This document shows, piece by piece, positions 24,952 through 32,969 of a DNA stretch of 64,000 nt. Below the pieces are notes generated by a model. The model made no database searches, was not told the DNA's origin, and was given only the letters and a program-made list of their open reading frames with translations. The translations under genes were made by a program, and so were the position numbers. Positions within the stretch are counted from its first letter, which is position 1. Every line of letters starts with the position of its first letter. The DNA is from JALZKA01 sp963734015 (lineage in GTDB: Bacteria > Actinomycetota > Thermoleophilia > Solirubrobacterales > 70-9): assembly GCA_963734015.1 (NCBI GenBank), contig CAVTFG010000019.1, forward strand, positions 62,001 through 126,000, read 5' to 3'.

Positions 24952-25871
24952 TGGCCGCCCCGCCTCCCTCCGCCGACGCCGCGGTCGCCCCGATGCCGGG
25001 CACCGCGTTCCGCCGCCAGCGCTCGACCCAGGTCCGGGAGATCCTGTTCGCAGGCGCGCTCCTCACCGCGCTCGGGATCGCGCTGCTGACCCTGATCGTG
25101 CTGATCGTGGACGTCGTCACTCAGGGGGCCGGCAGCCTCAGCGCCGAGTTCCTGTCCGAGACACCTTCGCGCATCGACCCGGAGAGCTCCGGGATCGCTC
25201 CCGCGATCAAGGGGACGCTCTACCTGATGGTGGTCTGCGCTCTATTCATCATCCCCGTGGGCGTTGCGAGCTCGCTCTACCTCGAGGAGTACGCGAATCG
25301 CGAGAACTGGTTCAACCGTTTCATCGAGCTGAACATCCAGAATCTGGCCGCGGTGCCGTCGATCGTCTACGGGGTGCTGGGGCTGGCGTTCCTGGTCCGC
25401 GGCCCCCTGAGCCTCGGCAACGTCGTCCTTGCCGGAGGCCTCACGCTTGGGCTCCTCGTATTGCCCGTCGTGATCGTGGCCGGCCGCGAGGCGATCCGGG
25501 CGGTCCCGCCCTCGATTCGCGAGGGTTCGATGGCGCTCGGCGCGACCAAGTGGCAGACGATTTGGAAGCAGGTGCTTCCCGCCTCCATCCCCGGCCTCGC
25601 CACGGGCGTGATCCTGGCCCTGTCGCGGGCGATCGGCGAGACGGCGCCCCTGATCGTGGTCGGCGCCGTGGCCTTCGTCACGACATCGTCCGTGGGTTTC
25701 ACGGACGGGACGTTCTCGGCCCTTCCGATCACGATCTTCGGCTGGACGGCCGACGCCCAGACCGAATTCCAGGCCCTCGCGGCCGCGGCGATCATCGTCC
25801 TCATGGTGATCCTGCTGGCGATGAACGCCGTCGCGATCTGGCTACGAAATCGATACGAACAGAAGTGGTAG
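24951..25871 (+). CDS. pstA: phosphate ABC transporter permease PstA
   Basis: A 306-residue partner permease with about six helices, SSLYLEEYANRENWFNRFIELNIQNLAAVPSIVYGVLGL (the PstA signature stretch) and the EAA loop REGSMALGATKWQTIWKQVLP. The GTG start overlaps the pstC stop. It ends 21 bp before the probable pstB start. Confidence 0.95.
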   Translation: MAAPPPSADAAVAPMPGTAFRRQRSTQVREILFAGALLTALGIALLTLIVLIVDVVTQGAGSLSAEFLSETPSRIDPESSGIAPAIKGTLYLMVVCALFIIPVGVASSLYLEEYANRENWFNRFIELNIQNLAAVPSIVYGVLGLAFLVRGPLSLGNVVLAGGLTLGLLVLPVVIVAGREAIRAVPPSIREGSMALGATKWQTIWKQVLPASIPGLATGVILALSRAIGETAPLIVVGAVAFVTTSSVGFTDGTFSALPITIFGWTADAQTEFQALAAAAIIVLMVILLAMNAVAIWLRNRYEQKW

Positions 25872-25892
25872 GTGGATAAGGTGGAGCGAACT

Positions 25893-26785
25893 GTGGCTGA
25901 CCACGAGAAGAGCGCACGCCGAACGAGCACGAAGCCAGGGGGTTCGACCTCTCGGGGACCGCACACGAGGCCCACAAGACGGCGGGCACGCCGACGACGA
26001 CGCGTCGTGATCCGATCTTCGCGCTGAAGGATGTGAGCGTCCGCTACAACGGCAATCTGGCGGTGGACGACGTGGGCATCGACATCTTCAAGAACCACAT
26101 CACGGCGATGATCGGGCCGTCGGGCTGCGGCAAGTCGACCCTGATCCGCTGCCTCAACCGGATGAACGACCTGATCCCGGCCGCCTCGGTCGAGGGCGAG
26201 ATCATCTACCACGGCCAGAACCTCTACGACCCGCAGATCGACCCGGTCGAGGTCCGCAAGCGGATCGGGATGGTGTTCCAGAAGCCGAACCCGTTCCCGA
26301 AGTCGATCTACGACAACATCGCCTTCGGGCCCCGCATCCTCGGGATGAAGGGCGACATGGACGAGATCGTCGAGAAGGCGCTGCGCGGCGCCGCGCTCTG
26401 GGACGAGGTCAAGGACCGCCTCGACGACAACGCGTTCGGGATGTCGGGCGGCCAGCAGCAGCGCCTCTGCATCGCCCGCTGCATGGCGGTCGAGCCCGAC
26501 GTGATCCTGATGGACGAGCCCTGCTCGGCTCTGGACCCGATCTCCACGGGGAAAATCGAGGACCTGATGATGGAGCTGAAGGAGCAGTACTCGATCGTGA
26601 TCGTCACCCACAACATGCAGCAGGCCGCGCGGGTCTCGGACCTGACGGCGTTCCTGATCGTCGAGCTGGACTCGGACGAGAAGAATCGCTGGGGCCGCGT
26701 GATCGAGTACGACGAGACCGAGAAGATCTTCACCAACCCCTCCGACAAGCGCACCGAGGACTACGTCTCGGGCAAGGTCGGATAG
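25893..26785 (+). CDS. pstB: phosphate ABC transporter ATP-binding protein PstB, possible N-terminal frameshift
   Basis: Motifs are Walker A GPSGCGKST, Q-loop FQKPNPFP, signature MSGGQQQRLCIARC, Walker B VILMDEPCSALDP and switch VTHNMQQAARVSD. The core frame opens at 25901 and continues through FDLSGTAHEAHKT and RRDPIFALKDVSVRYNG. The only convincing start is the GTG at 25893, behind AGGTGGAG at about 25878. Its frame (VADHEKSARRT) joins the core if one base is missing near 25920-25928. If correct, PstB has an unusual polar N-terminal extension of about 45 residues. A minimal start at GTG 26033 would truncate the first strand. Confidence 0.85.
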
Positions 26786-26818
26786 GCAGGCGGGCCGGGG
26801 ATGCCGGAGGAGGCACGC

Positions 26819-27511
26819 ATGCACTACCAGGAGGATCTGGAGAAGCTCGAGGAAACCGCGCTCGACGGCCTGAACCTCGTCGTTCAGGCGCTCGACCGGA
26901 CGATCGAGGCCGTGCAGCATCAGGACACGGAGCTCGCGCAGCTGATCATCGCCGAGGACGACGTGCTCGACGGCCGCTACCTGGAGGTCCACCAGCGGCT
27001 GCTCACCATGATCGCCACGCAGGCGCCGGTCGCGAGCGACCTGCGCCTGATCTCGGCCCTGCTCCACGTGATGAAGAACATGGAGCGGATGGGCGACCAG
27101 TGCGTGAACATCGCGAAGATGCTGCCGATCCTGGGCCACGACCCCCCTGCCGACGAGCGCATGCTGGGGAACATCTTCACGATGGGGAAGCAGGTCCGCT
27201 CGCTGGTCACGCAGGTGAAGCGAGCCTTCGCCGACCGCGACATCGACCTCGCGCGCGACCTCGTACGCCAGGACGACGTCGTCGACAACCTGAACAAGGA
27301 GTGCTTCCAGATCGCGATCGAGATCGGCGACGACCACGACCGCCGCGAGTGGGCGATGACGATGATCCTCGTCGCCCGTGCGCTCGAGCGGATCGGCGAC
27401 AACGCCGTCGACATCGGCGAGCAGGTCGCCTACGTGGTCACCGGCCTGTTCCGCGAGTTCGAGGACGCCTCGCACCCAGAGGACAGCCCGCTCACTACAC
27501 CCGCGCAGTAG
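26819..27511 (+). CDS. phoU: phosphate transport system regulator PhoU
   Basis: A 230-residue PhoU with two three-helix-bundle repeats. Each has its metal-cluster motif: MERMGDQCVNIAK in the first and LERIGDNAVDIGEQ in the second. It links PstSCAB to the phosphate-sensing kinase and keeps the Pho response off when phosphate is sufficient. I use the ATG at 26819 because GGAGGAGG (26806-26813) precedes it; the ATG at 26801 lies before that site. The kinase partner is not in the window. Confidence 0.93.
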   Translation: MHYQEDLEKLEETALDGLNLVVQALDRTIEAVQHQDTELAQLIIAEDDVLDGRYLEVHQRLLTMIATQAPVASDLRLISALLHVMKNMERMGDQCVNIAKMLPILGHDPPADERMLGNIFTMGKQVRSLVTQVKRAFADRDIDLARDLVRQDDVVDNLNKECFQIAIEIGDDHDRREWAMTMILVARALERIGDNAVDIGEQVAYVVTGLFREFEDASHPEDSPLTTPAQ

Positions 27512-27531
27512 CGGGCAAGCCGGCCGGGTTC

Positions 27532-28458
27532 TCAGGGGGCGCTGATCAGGAGCGCGGCGTCCTCGCGCAGCTCGTCGGCGCGCGGCCGGTAGGGCGGGTG
27601 CACCTCCAGGACGACGGGCGCCCGGTGCCCCGAGACGAGGGAACCGATGGAGTGCCATGGCAGGCTGCCGCGGCCGGGCGGGAGGTGCAGATCGAGGCGC
27701 AGCGGATCGACGCCGAGGGCGTCGGCGCGCTCGTCGCCGCGCCGGGCGCCGAAGTTGTCGTGGGCGTGGAACAGCGTCACCGAGTCCAGCACCGGCTCGA
27801 TGAAGCGCTCGAGCGAGGTCCGGCGGAGCTCCGCGACGACGTGGGCGTGGCCGACGTCGAGGCAGATTCCGACCCCGTCGGAGTCCAGGCGGTGGACCAG
27901 GCCGCGCAGGCTCATCGGGTTGGCGGAGAGCGTCTCCGGCCCGGGGTAGAGGGGCGCGAGGTTCTCCACCGCCACCCGCAGGTTCAGGTCCGCCGCCCGC
28001 CGGGCCGCCCGGCCGAGCGCCCGGACCTCGAACCGCAGGCGGTCCTCGGTCTCCGGCTCGTCGGGAAGCGCGAGCGCGTGATAGACGACCTGCCCGGCGC
28101 CGACCTCGGCCGCGTAGTCGATCAGGCCGTCCATCGCCCGGTCACCTTCGGCGCTGCCGAGCCGCATGCCGGCCGGGGCGTGCACGAGCGGGGCCAGGCC
28201 GGTGGTCGCGAGCGCCTCGTGGAGCGCGATCGCATGCTTGGTGCAGAGCCGGGGGTCGCGGAGCACCGAGGCCGGCGGGGAGTCGACCTGGGCATAGCTG
28301 AAGCCGGCGGCCTCGAACGACTTCAGCAGGTGGGCCGAAGGCCACCATTCGTGGGGGACGGTCAGGCCCAAGCGGCCGTCAAGCGGGCTGGCCGGGCCCG
28401 CATGATCGTCCCTGCGGGTGGTTCGGACTCCCGGAAAAGTGGGCTCTTGCAGGGACAT
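27532..28458 (-). CDS. sugar phosphate isomerase/epimerase-like TIM barrel protein
   Basis: 308 residues of the xylose-isomerase-like/AP-endonuclease-2 TIM barrel superfamily. Features are LRVAVENLAP (Glu ligand strand), GVGICLDVGHAHVVAEL (Asp and His), LFHAHDNFGAR (His-x-Asp) and a late VVLEVHPPYRP (Glu). These are the usual metal ligands. The reaction could be isomerisation, epimerisation or hydrolysis. It is convergent with phoU (20 bp apart) and divergent from ppx across Pho box 3. Confidence 0.8.
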   Translation of the reverse strand: MSLQEPTFPGVRTTRRDDHAGPASPLDGRLGLTVPHEWWPSAHLLKSFEAAGFSYAQVDSPPASVLRDPRLCTKHAIALHEALATTGLAPLVHAPAGMRLGSAEGDRAMDGLIDYAAEVGAGQVVYHALALPDEPETEDRLRFEVRALGRAARRAADLNLRVAVENLAPLYPGPETLSANPMSLRGLVHRLDSDGVGICLDVGHAHVVAELRRTSLERFIEPVLDSVTLFHAHDNFGARRGDERADALGVDPLRLDLHLPPGRGSLPWHSIGSLVSGHRAPVVLEVHPPYRPRADELREDAALLISAP

Positions 28459-28493
28459 TCAAAGCAATCGTGGGCCTCGTTCGGCGTCGCGGG

Positions 28494-28521
28494 GTGAATC
28501 GTGCGTGAACCGGCTGTGAAC
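28494..28521. promoter_or_regulatory. Pho box 3 (three units) between the TIM-barrel gene and ppx
   Basis: Three GTGAA units at 28494, 28505 and 28516, each 11 bp apart (GTGAATC, GTGAACC, GTGAACA). Read on the minus strand they are GTTCAC-type PhoP boxes. The site lies in the 136-bp divergent promoter region and could control either gene; linkage to polyphosphate breakdown makes ppx the likelier target. Confidence 0.65.
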
Positions 28522-28594
28522 AACCGGTTATTGCGGGTATTTCGCGGGCGTCCGTGTCCGTTCGGTCTGCCAAACTCAGCCGTCCAACTTGACG

Positions 28595-29504
28595 ATGCTC
28601 TGCGCGGCGATCGACATCGGTTCGAACACCACGCGCGTGCTCGTCGCCGAGCCGCAGGAGGGCCAGCTCCGCAAGGTCATGGAGCAGCGCGCCTACACGC
28701 AGATCGGCGCCGACACGAAGCGTGACGGCACCATCTCCTCGGCGAAGATCGTCGAGGTTGGCGCCGTGGTGGCGACGCAGGTCCGTCTGGCCGCAGGAGC
28801 TCGGCGCGGAGGCGATCCGCACGGTGGCCACGGCGGCGATCCGCGAGGCGAAGAACCGCAAGCAGGCGGTGAAGGAGATCGAGCGCATCGCCGGAGTCGA
28901 CGTCGACGTCCTGTCCGAGGAAGAGGAGGGACGGCTCGCCTTCGTCGGCGCCACCAAGACCCTCGGGCATCCCGTGAAGGGCGACATCGGCGTCGTGGAC
29001 GTCGGGGGCGGCTCCTGCGAGATCATCATCGGAACCGTCGCCGACGGGGTGACCTGGGTGAAGTCGTTCAAGATCGGCTCCGGCGCCCTCACCGACGACT
29101 TCCTGCAGCAGGACCCGCCGTCGGCCAGCGAGATCCGCAAGCTCCGCGACCACATCGACGACTTCTTCGACGGCGTCGACGTGCCGAAGCCCGAGCAGGC
29201 CGTCGCCGTCGGCGGCAGCGCAACCTCGCTGCGGACGCTCGTCGGTGCCGTCCTCGAGTACGAGACGCTCGAGCGCGGCGTGCGGGTCCTGGCCGGCGAT
29301 CCGATCGGGGAAGTCGCCAAGCGGTTCGAGCTCGACCCGCGGCGGGTCCGCATCCTCCCGTCCGGGGTGCTCCTGCTCGAGAAGCTTTCCGAGCTGCTCG
29401 GCCAGCCGCTGCAGATCGGCAAGGGGGGACTGCGCGAGGGGATCATCCTCGATCTCCTGAACGGGTCCGCCAACGGCGCCCCCGTCGAGCGTCTCGCGGC
29501 CTAG
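28595..29504 (+). CDS. ppx: exopolyphosphatase / pppGpp phosphatase family (Ppx/GppA), one apparent frameshift
   Basis: Hydrolyses terminal phosphates of polyphosphate or pppGpp. The N-terminal ATPase-like motif AAIDIGSNTTRVLVAE reads from the ATG at 28595. After VGAVVATQVRLA the frame shifts: one extra C near 28788-28793 restores QELGAEAIRTVATAAIREA. Later motifs are LSEEEEGRLAFVGAT, GVVDVGGGSCEII (phosphate 2) and VAVGGSATSLRTL. At about 300 residues it is a short single-module Ppx of the actinobacterial Ppx1/Ppx2 type. It heads a cluster with two CHAD genes and sits behind Pho box 3. Confidence 0.88.
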
Positions 29505-29539
29505 CCCGAGCCTGGCTCCGGCGCTACGCTCCTCGTGGC

Positions 29540-30076
29540 ATGGCGAAGGCCCGTGAGATCATCGGCATCCACCAGGACATGCCGTATGCGGTGGCCGCCG
29601 CGCGGATCGTCTCGGTGCGGGCCGACGAGGTCGTCGAGCTTGCGGGTGGCGTCCTCGATGTGAACGACATCGAACGGGTCCACGACATGCGCGTCGCAAC
29701 GCGACGACTCCGGGCAGCGCTCGAGGTCTTCAGGCCGTGCTTCCCGCGCGACGAGCTCAAGGCCACTCTCCGCGAGGTGAAGGCGATCGCGGACGCCCTC
29801 GGGGAGCGTCGCGACCGGGACGTGACGATCGCGACGCTGGAGGACTTCGGCGAGGTGCTGGCCGCCCCGGACCGCCCCGGGATCGAGTCGCTGGTCGCAA
29901 AGCTCCGCAGCGAGCAGGAGAAGGCGAACCAGGGACTCGCCGGCTTCGTCGACCAGGCCCGCCTGGAGGGACTGCGCGTCCGCCTGGACGAGCTCGTGGC
30001 GGCTGCGGAGGAGCTTGGCCGAGAGGCGGACGCGCCCTCGTCGAACGGCGGCGACCCCCTCGGAGGAGCCCGATGA
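29540..30076 (+). CDS. CHAD-domain protein, half-domain 1
   Basis: 178 residues. CHAD is a helical domain with conserved basic residues that binds polyphosphate. Visible are AARIVSVRADEVVEL, the conserved VHDMRVATRRLRAALEVFRP and LKATLREVKAIADALGERRDRDV. A full CHAD domain has two such HxxR...RRLR bundles in about 300 residues; this protein has only one. Its stop overlaps the start of a second CHAD gene (ATGA). Placement after ppx fits a role in binding or presenting polyphosphate. Confidence 0.85.
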   Translation: MAKAREIIGIHQDMPYAVAAARIVSVRADEVVELAGGVLDVNDIERVHDMRVATRRLRAALEVFRPCFPRDELKATLREVKAIADALGERRDRDVTIATLEDFGEVLAAPDRPGIESLVAKLRSEQEKANQGLAGFVDQARLEGLRVRLDELVAAAEELGREADAPSSNGGDPLGGAR

Positions 30077-30777
30077 AGGCGCGGAAGGTCAAGAAGCTGG
30101 ATCCGACGGGCCCGCTGGGCGAGAACGCCGCCCGGATCGTCCAGGTGAGGCTCGACGAGCTGCGCTCGTTCATCCCCGCCGCTCTCCACGAGGACTGCAT
30201 GGTCGAGCAGCACGACATGCGCATCGCCGCGAAGCGCCTGCGCTACATCCTCGAGGCCACCGAGTTCTGCTTCGGCCGGGCCGGCCCGAACGCTCGGCGT
30301 CGCATCAAGGACCTCCAGGCCATCCTGGGCGAGCTCCACGACTGCGACGAGCTGCTGCCGCGCGTCGAGCATCACCTGGCGGAGCTGCGCAGTGCCGACG
30401 CCGGCGCGGTGCGGGAGCGCGCGGGCGACGCCCCCGACCTCGACCCGGCGCTGGCGGCGCGCGCGCCGCACCGGACCACCTACCGAGGGCTCGAGGTCCT
30501 GGCGGTGTACGTCGAAGCGCGGCGGCGCCTGCTGTTCGAGCGATTCCGCGAGTTCTGGGAGGAGCAGGAGCGCGGCGGTATCTGGGACCGCCTCGACCGC
30601 GCCGCCGAGCGCACGCTCGAGGACGCGAGGGCTCGCCGCGAGGCAATGGAGCGGGCCGAGCGCGCCGCCGAGGCCCTGGCGGAAGCCGAGCGGCGCGAGC
30701 GCGAGGCCGCGGAGCGGGCCCGGCGCGCCGCCGAGGAGCTGCGGGTCGCCCGGCAGGACGCCGGCAGCAACGGTTAG
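30073..30777 (+). CDS. CHAD-domain protein, half-domain 2 with coiled-coil tail
   Basis: 234 residues. The N-terminal half has AARIVQVRLDELRSF, VEQHDMRIAAKRLRYILEAT and RRIKDLQAILGELHDCDELL, again a single CHAD bundle. The last 70 residues (from about EEQERGGIWDRLDRAAER) are a charged Ala/Arg/Glu-rich helix, probably a coiled coil. The ATG overlaps the stop of the first CHAD gene, so equal synthesis and heterodimer formation are plausible. Motif spacing suggests the two proteins together rebuild a full CHAD domain; each might alternatively homodimerise. Confidence 0.8.
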   Translation: MKARKVKKLDPTGPLGENAARIVQVRLDELRSFIPAALHEDCMVEQHDMRIAAKRLRYILEATEFCFGRAGPNARRRIKDLQAILGELHDCDELLPRVEHHLAELRSADAGAVRERAGDAPDLDPALAARAPHRTTYRGLEVLAVYVEARRRLLFERFREFWEEQERGGIWDRLDRAAERTLEDARARREAMERAERAAEALAEAERREREAAERARRAAEELRVARQDAGSNG

Positions 30778-30807
30778 TGCCGCCACGGCCGGGCAGGGGG
30801 TGACTAC

Positions 30808-32202
30808 GTGAAGGCAGGAATCAGAAGGGCCGCCGCTGTGGCGGTGGCCGCCCTCGGGGTCTTCGCGCCGGCTGCGTCGGCCGGCGGCGACGGCGTGAAC
30901 GGCCCGCCGGGAGTCGGAGACCCGCTGTTCCCGAAGTCGGGGAACGGGTTCTACGACGTCAGCGACTACGACCTGCGGCTGAACTACAGCCCACGCACGG
31001 ATCGGCTGCGCGCGGCGGCAAGGATCAAGGCGACCGTGGAGACTCCCGGCCCACCCCTCCGTCGCTTCAACCTCGACTACCGCGGGCCGAAGATCAAGTC
31101 GCTCGAGGTCGACGGGCGTCGCGCCGATCGGCGCCGCAACGGCCAGGAGTTGATCATCACGCCAAGGCAGCCGCTGGCGAACGGCGCGGGGTTCCGGGTC
31201 AGGGTGCTCTACGCCGGGAAGCCGAAGCAGCTGACCGATCCGGACGGCGGCAAGGAGGGCTGGACGAAGACTCCGGACGGCGCGATCGCCCTCGGGGAGC
31301 CGCGTGGCTCACCAGCCTGGTTCCCGTGCAACGACCACCCGACCGACAAGGCCGACTACCGGATCCGGATCACCACGCCCCGGCCCGCAATCGGCATCTC
31401 GAACGGGCGCCTGATGAACCGGCGTCGCAACGGTCGCAAGGTGACGACGACTTGGGTGGAGTCGAATATGGCCACCTACCTCACGATCGCCGCGATCGGC
31501 CGCTACCGGCTCGACGGTGGATCCGTGGCCGGGATCGAGTATCTGGGGGCCATCGATCGCAAGTTCGACCGCAAGCAGGTAACGCGGCTGAAGCAGCGCA
31601 GCCGTCGCGCTCACACATTCCTGCCGAGCGTCGCGGGGCCCTACCCCTTCGTTGCGACCGGCGGCGTTGTCGACCCGTCGAACGTCGGCTACGCGCTGGA
31701 AACGCAGGGCCGTCCGTACTACCCGGGACCGCCGTCTCAGGACCTGGTCGTCCACGAGCTGGCCCACCAGTGGTTCGGCAACTCGCTTTCGCCGGAGGAG
31801 TGGGACGAGATCTGGCTGAACGAGGGCTTCGCGACCTACATGGAGTGGCTCTATGAGGAGGAGAACGACGGCCGGACCGCGCAGCAGCGCTTCAACCAGC
31901 TCTACAACCGGCATGGCGCCGGCGACTCCGGGTTCTGGAACCCGCCGCCCGCCCAGGTCGCCCGCCCCGAACAGCTCTTCCACACGTCGGTCTACGACCG
32001 TGGCGCGATGGCCCTGCAGGTGTTGCGGGGACAGGTGGGCGACGACGACTTCGAACAGATCCTGCTCGAATGGGCGCAGGAGAACGCGTACGGCAACGTG
32101 ACGACCGAGGGCTTCCGCGACAAGATCGACGAGGTCGCCGGCGCCGTCCCTTCCGAGTTCGACGTCTGGCTCAGTCAACCGGGCAAGCCGCCCAAGCCGT
32201 AG
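30808..32202 (+). CDS. secreted M1-family metallopeptidase
   Basis: 464 residues with a signal peptide (GTG start, ending about AASAGG), an M1 N-terminal beta domain and a catalytic zinc site H316-E-L-A-H320 with E339 18 residues later (LVVHELAHQWFGN then WLNEGFATYMEW). The usual exopeptidase GAMEN motif is replaced by SNVGYALETQ, and the C-terminal helical domain is short, so it may be an endopeptidase or have unusual specificity. It probably acts outside the cell. It starts 30 bp after the second CHAD gene, behind AGGGGG. Confidence 0.87.
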   Translation: MKAGIRRAAAVAVAALGVFAPAASAGGDGVNGPPGVGDPLFPKSGNGFYDVSDYDLRLNYSPRTDRLRAAARIKATVETPGPPLRRFNLDYRGPKIKSLEVDGRRADRRRNGQELIITPRQPLANGAGFRVRVLYAGKPKQLTDPDGGKEGWTKTPDGAIALGEPRGSPAWFPCNDHPTDKADYRIRITTPRPAIGISNGRLMNRRRNGRKVTTTWVESNMATYLTIAAIGRYRLDGGSVAGIEYLGAIDRKFDRKQVTRLKQRSRRAHTFLPSVAGPYPFVATGGVVDPSNVGYALETQGRPYYPGPPSQDLVVHELAHQWFGNSLSPEEWDEIWLNEGFATYMEWLYEEENDGRTAQQRFNQLYNRHGAGDSGFWNPPPAQVARPEQLFHTSVYDRGAMALQVLRGQVGDDDFEQILLEWAQENAYGNVTTEGFRDKIDEVAGAVPSEFDVWLSQPGKPPKP

Positions 32203-32209
32203 CTCGCCG

Positions 32210-32969
32210 GTGAGCGTCAAGCGCGGGATCTACGTCGCGCCCTTCGAGGGCCTCGCCGATCCGCTGGTCCTCGCGGAGCTGGCGCGGAGCGCCGAGGACC
32301 GCGGCTGGGACGGCTTCTTCGTCTGGGACCACGTCGCCTACCGCGCTCCCACCCGGGCCGTGGCCGACCCGTGGGTTGCGCTCAGCGCGTGCGCCACCGC
32401 GACCGAGCGGCTCATGCTCGGGCCGATGGTGACGCCGCTCTCGCGCCGCCGGGTCCAGAAGCTGGCACGCGAGACGGTGACTCTGGACCAACTCAGCCGC
32501 GGGCGTCTCGTCCTGGGCGTCGGGCTGGGCAGCGACCGGAACGGCGAGTTGGAGCCGTTCGGCGAGGTCGTCGATCCACGTGCACGAGCAGACCTTCTGG
32601 ACCGGGGACTCGAGCGGCTGGCGAACTTCTGGGCCGGGGAGTTCGAGCCGCTTCCGGTGCAGCGGCCGCGGATCCCGGTCTGGGTGGCCGCGAGGTGGCC
32701 GAACCGGCGTCCGGTTCGCCGAGCGGCGCGCTGGGACGGGCTGTTCCCGATCGACCTGGACGGACCCGAGTCCCTCGCCGAGCTTGCCCGCGACGTGGCC
32801 CGCCTCCGGGAGGGAGCCGAGGGGCCGTTCGACCTCGTGGTAACGAGCCCGCCGGGCGAGGACCCCGAGCCCATGGGCCGAGGCCGGAGCGACCTGGTGC
32901 CTGGTGGGCTTCGGGCAGCAGCCCCGGGAGGCCGAGGTCCGGGACGTGATCGCTTCGGGCCCCGGCTAG
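32210..32969 (+). CDS. LLM-class flavin-dependent oxidoreductase, one apparent frameshift
   Basis: A luciferase-like (F420- or FMN-dependent) oxidoreductase. It has FFVWDHVAYRAPTRAVADPWVALSA, ERLMLGPMVTPLSRRRVQKLARETVTLDQLSRGRLVLGVGLG (family signature) and PVWVAARWPNRRPVRRAARWDGLFP. The frame then runs through an unrelated gene, but one extra base near 32870-32874 gives the natural end EPWAEAGATWCLVGFGQQPREAE and a TAG at 32967-32969. The joined length of about 252 residues suits the small F420-type members. Its stop overlaps the GH31 stop on the other strand. Confidence 0.82.

Noticed and set aside
25367..27658. A 763-codon open frame on the minus strand opposite pstA, pstB and phoU
   Set aside because: It is antisense to three well-conserved genes and has low-complexity Arg/His/Val composition from GC-rich codon shadowing.
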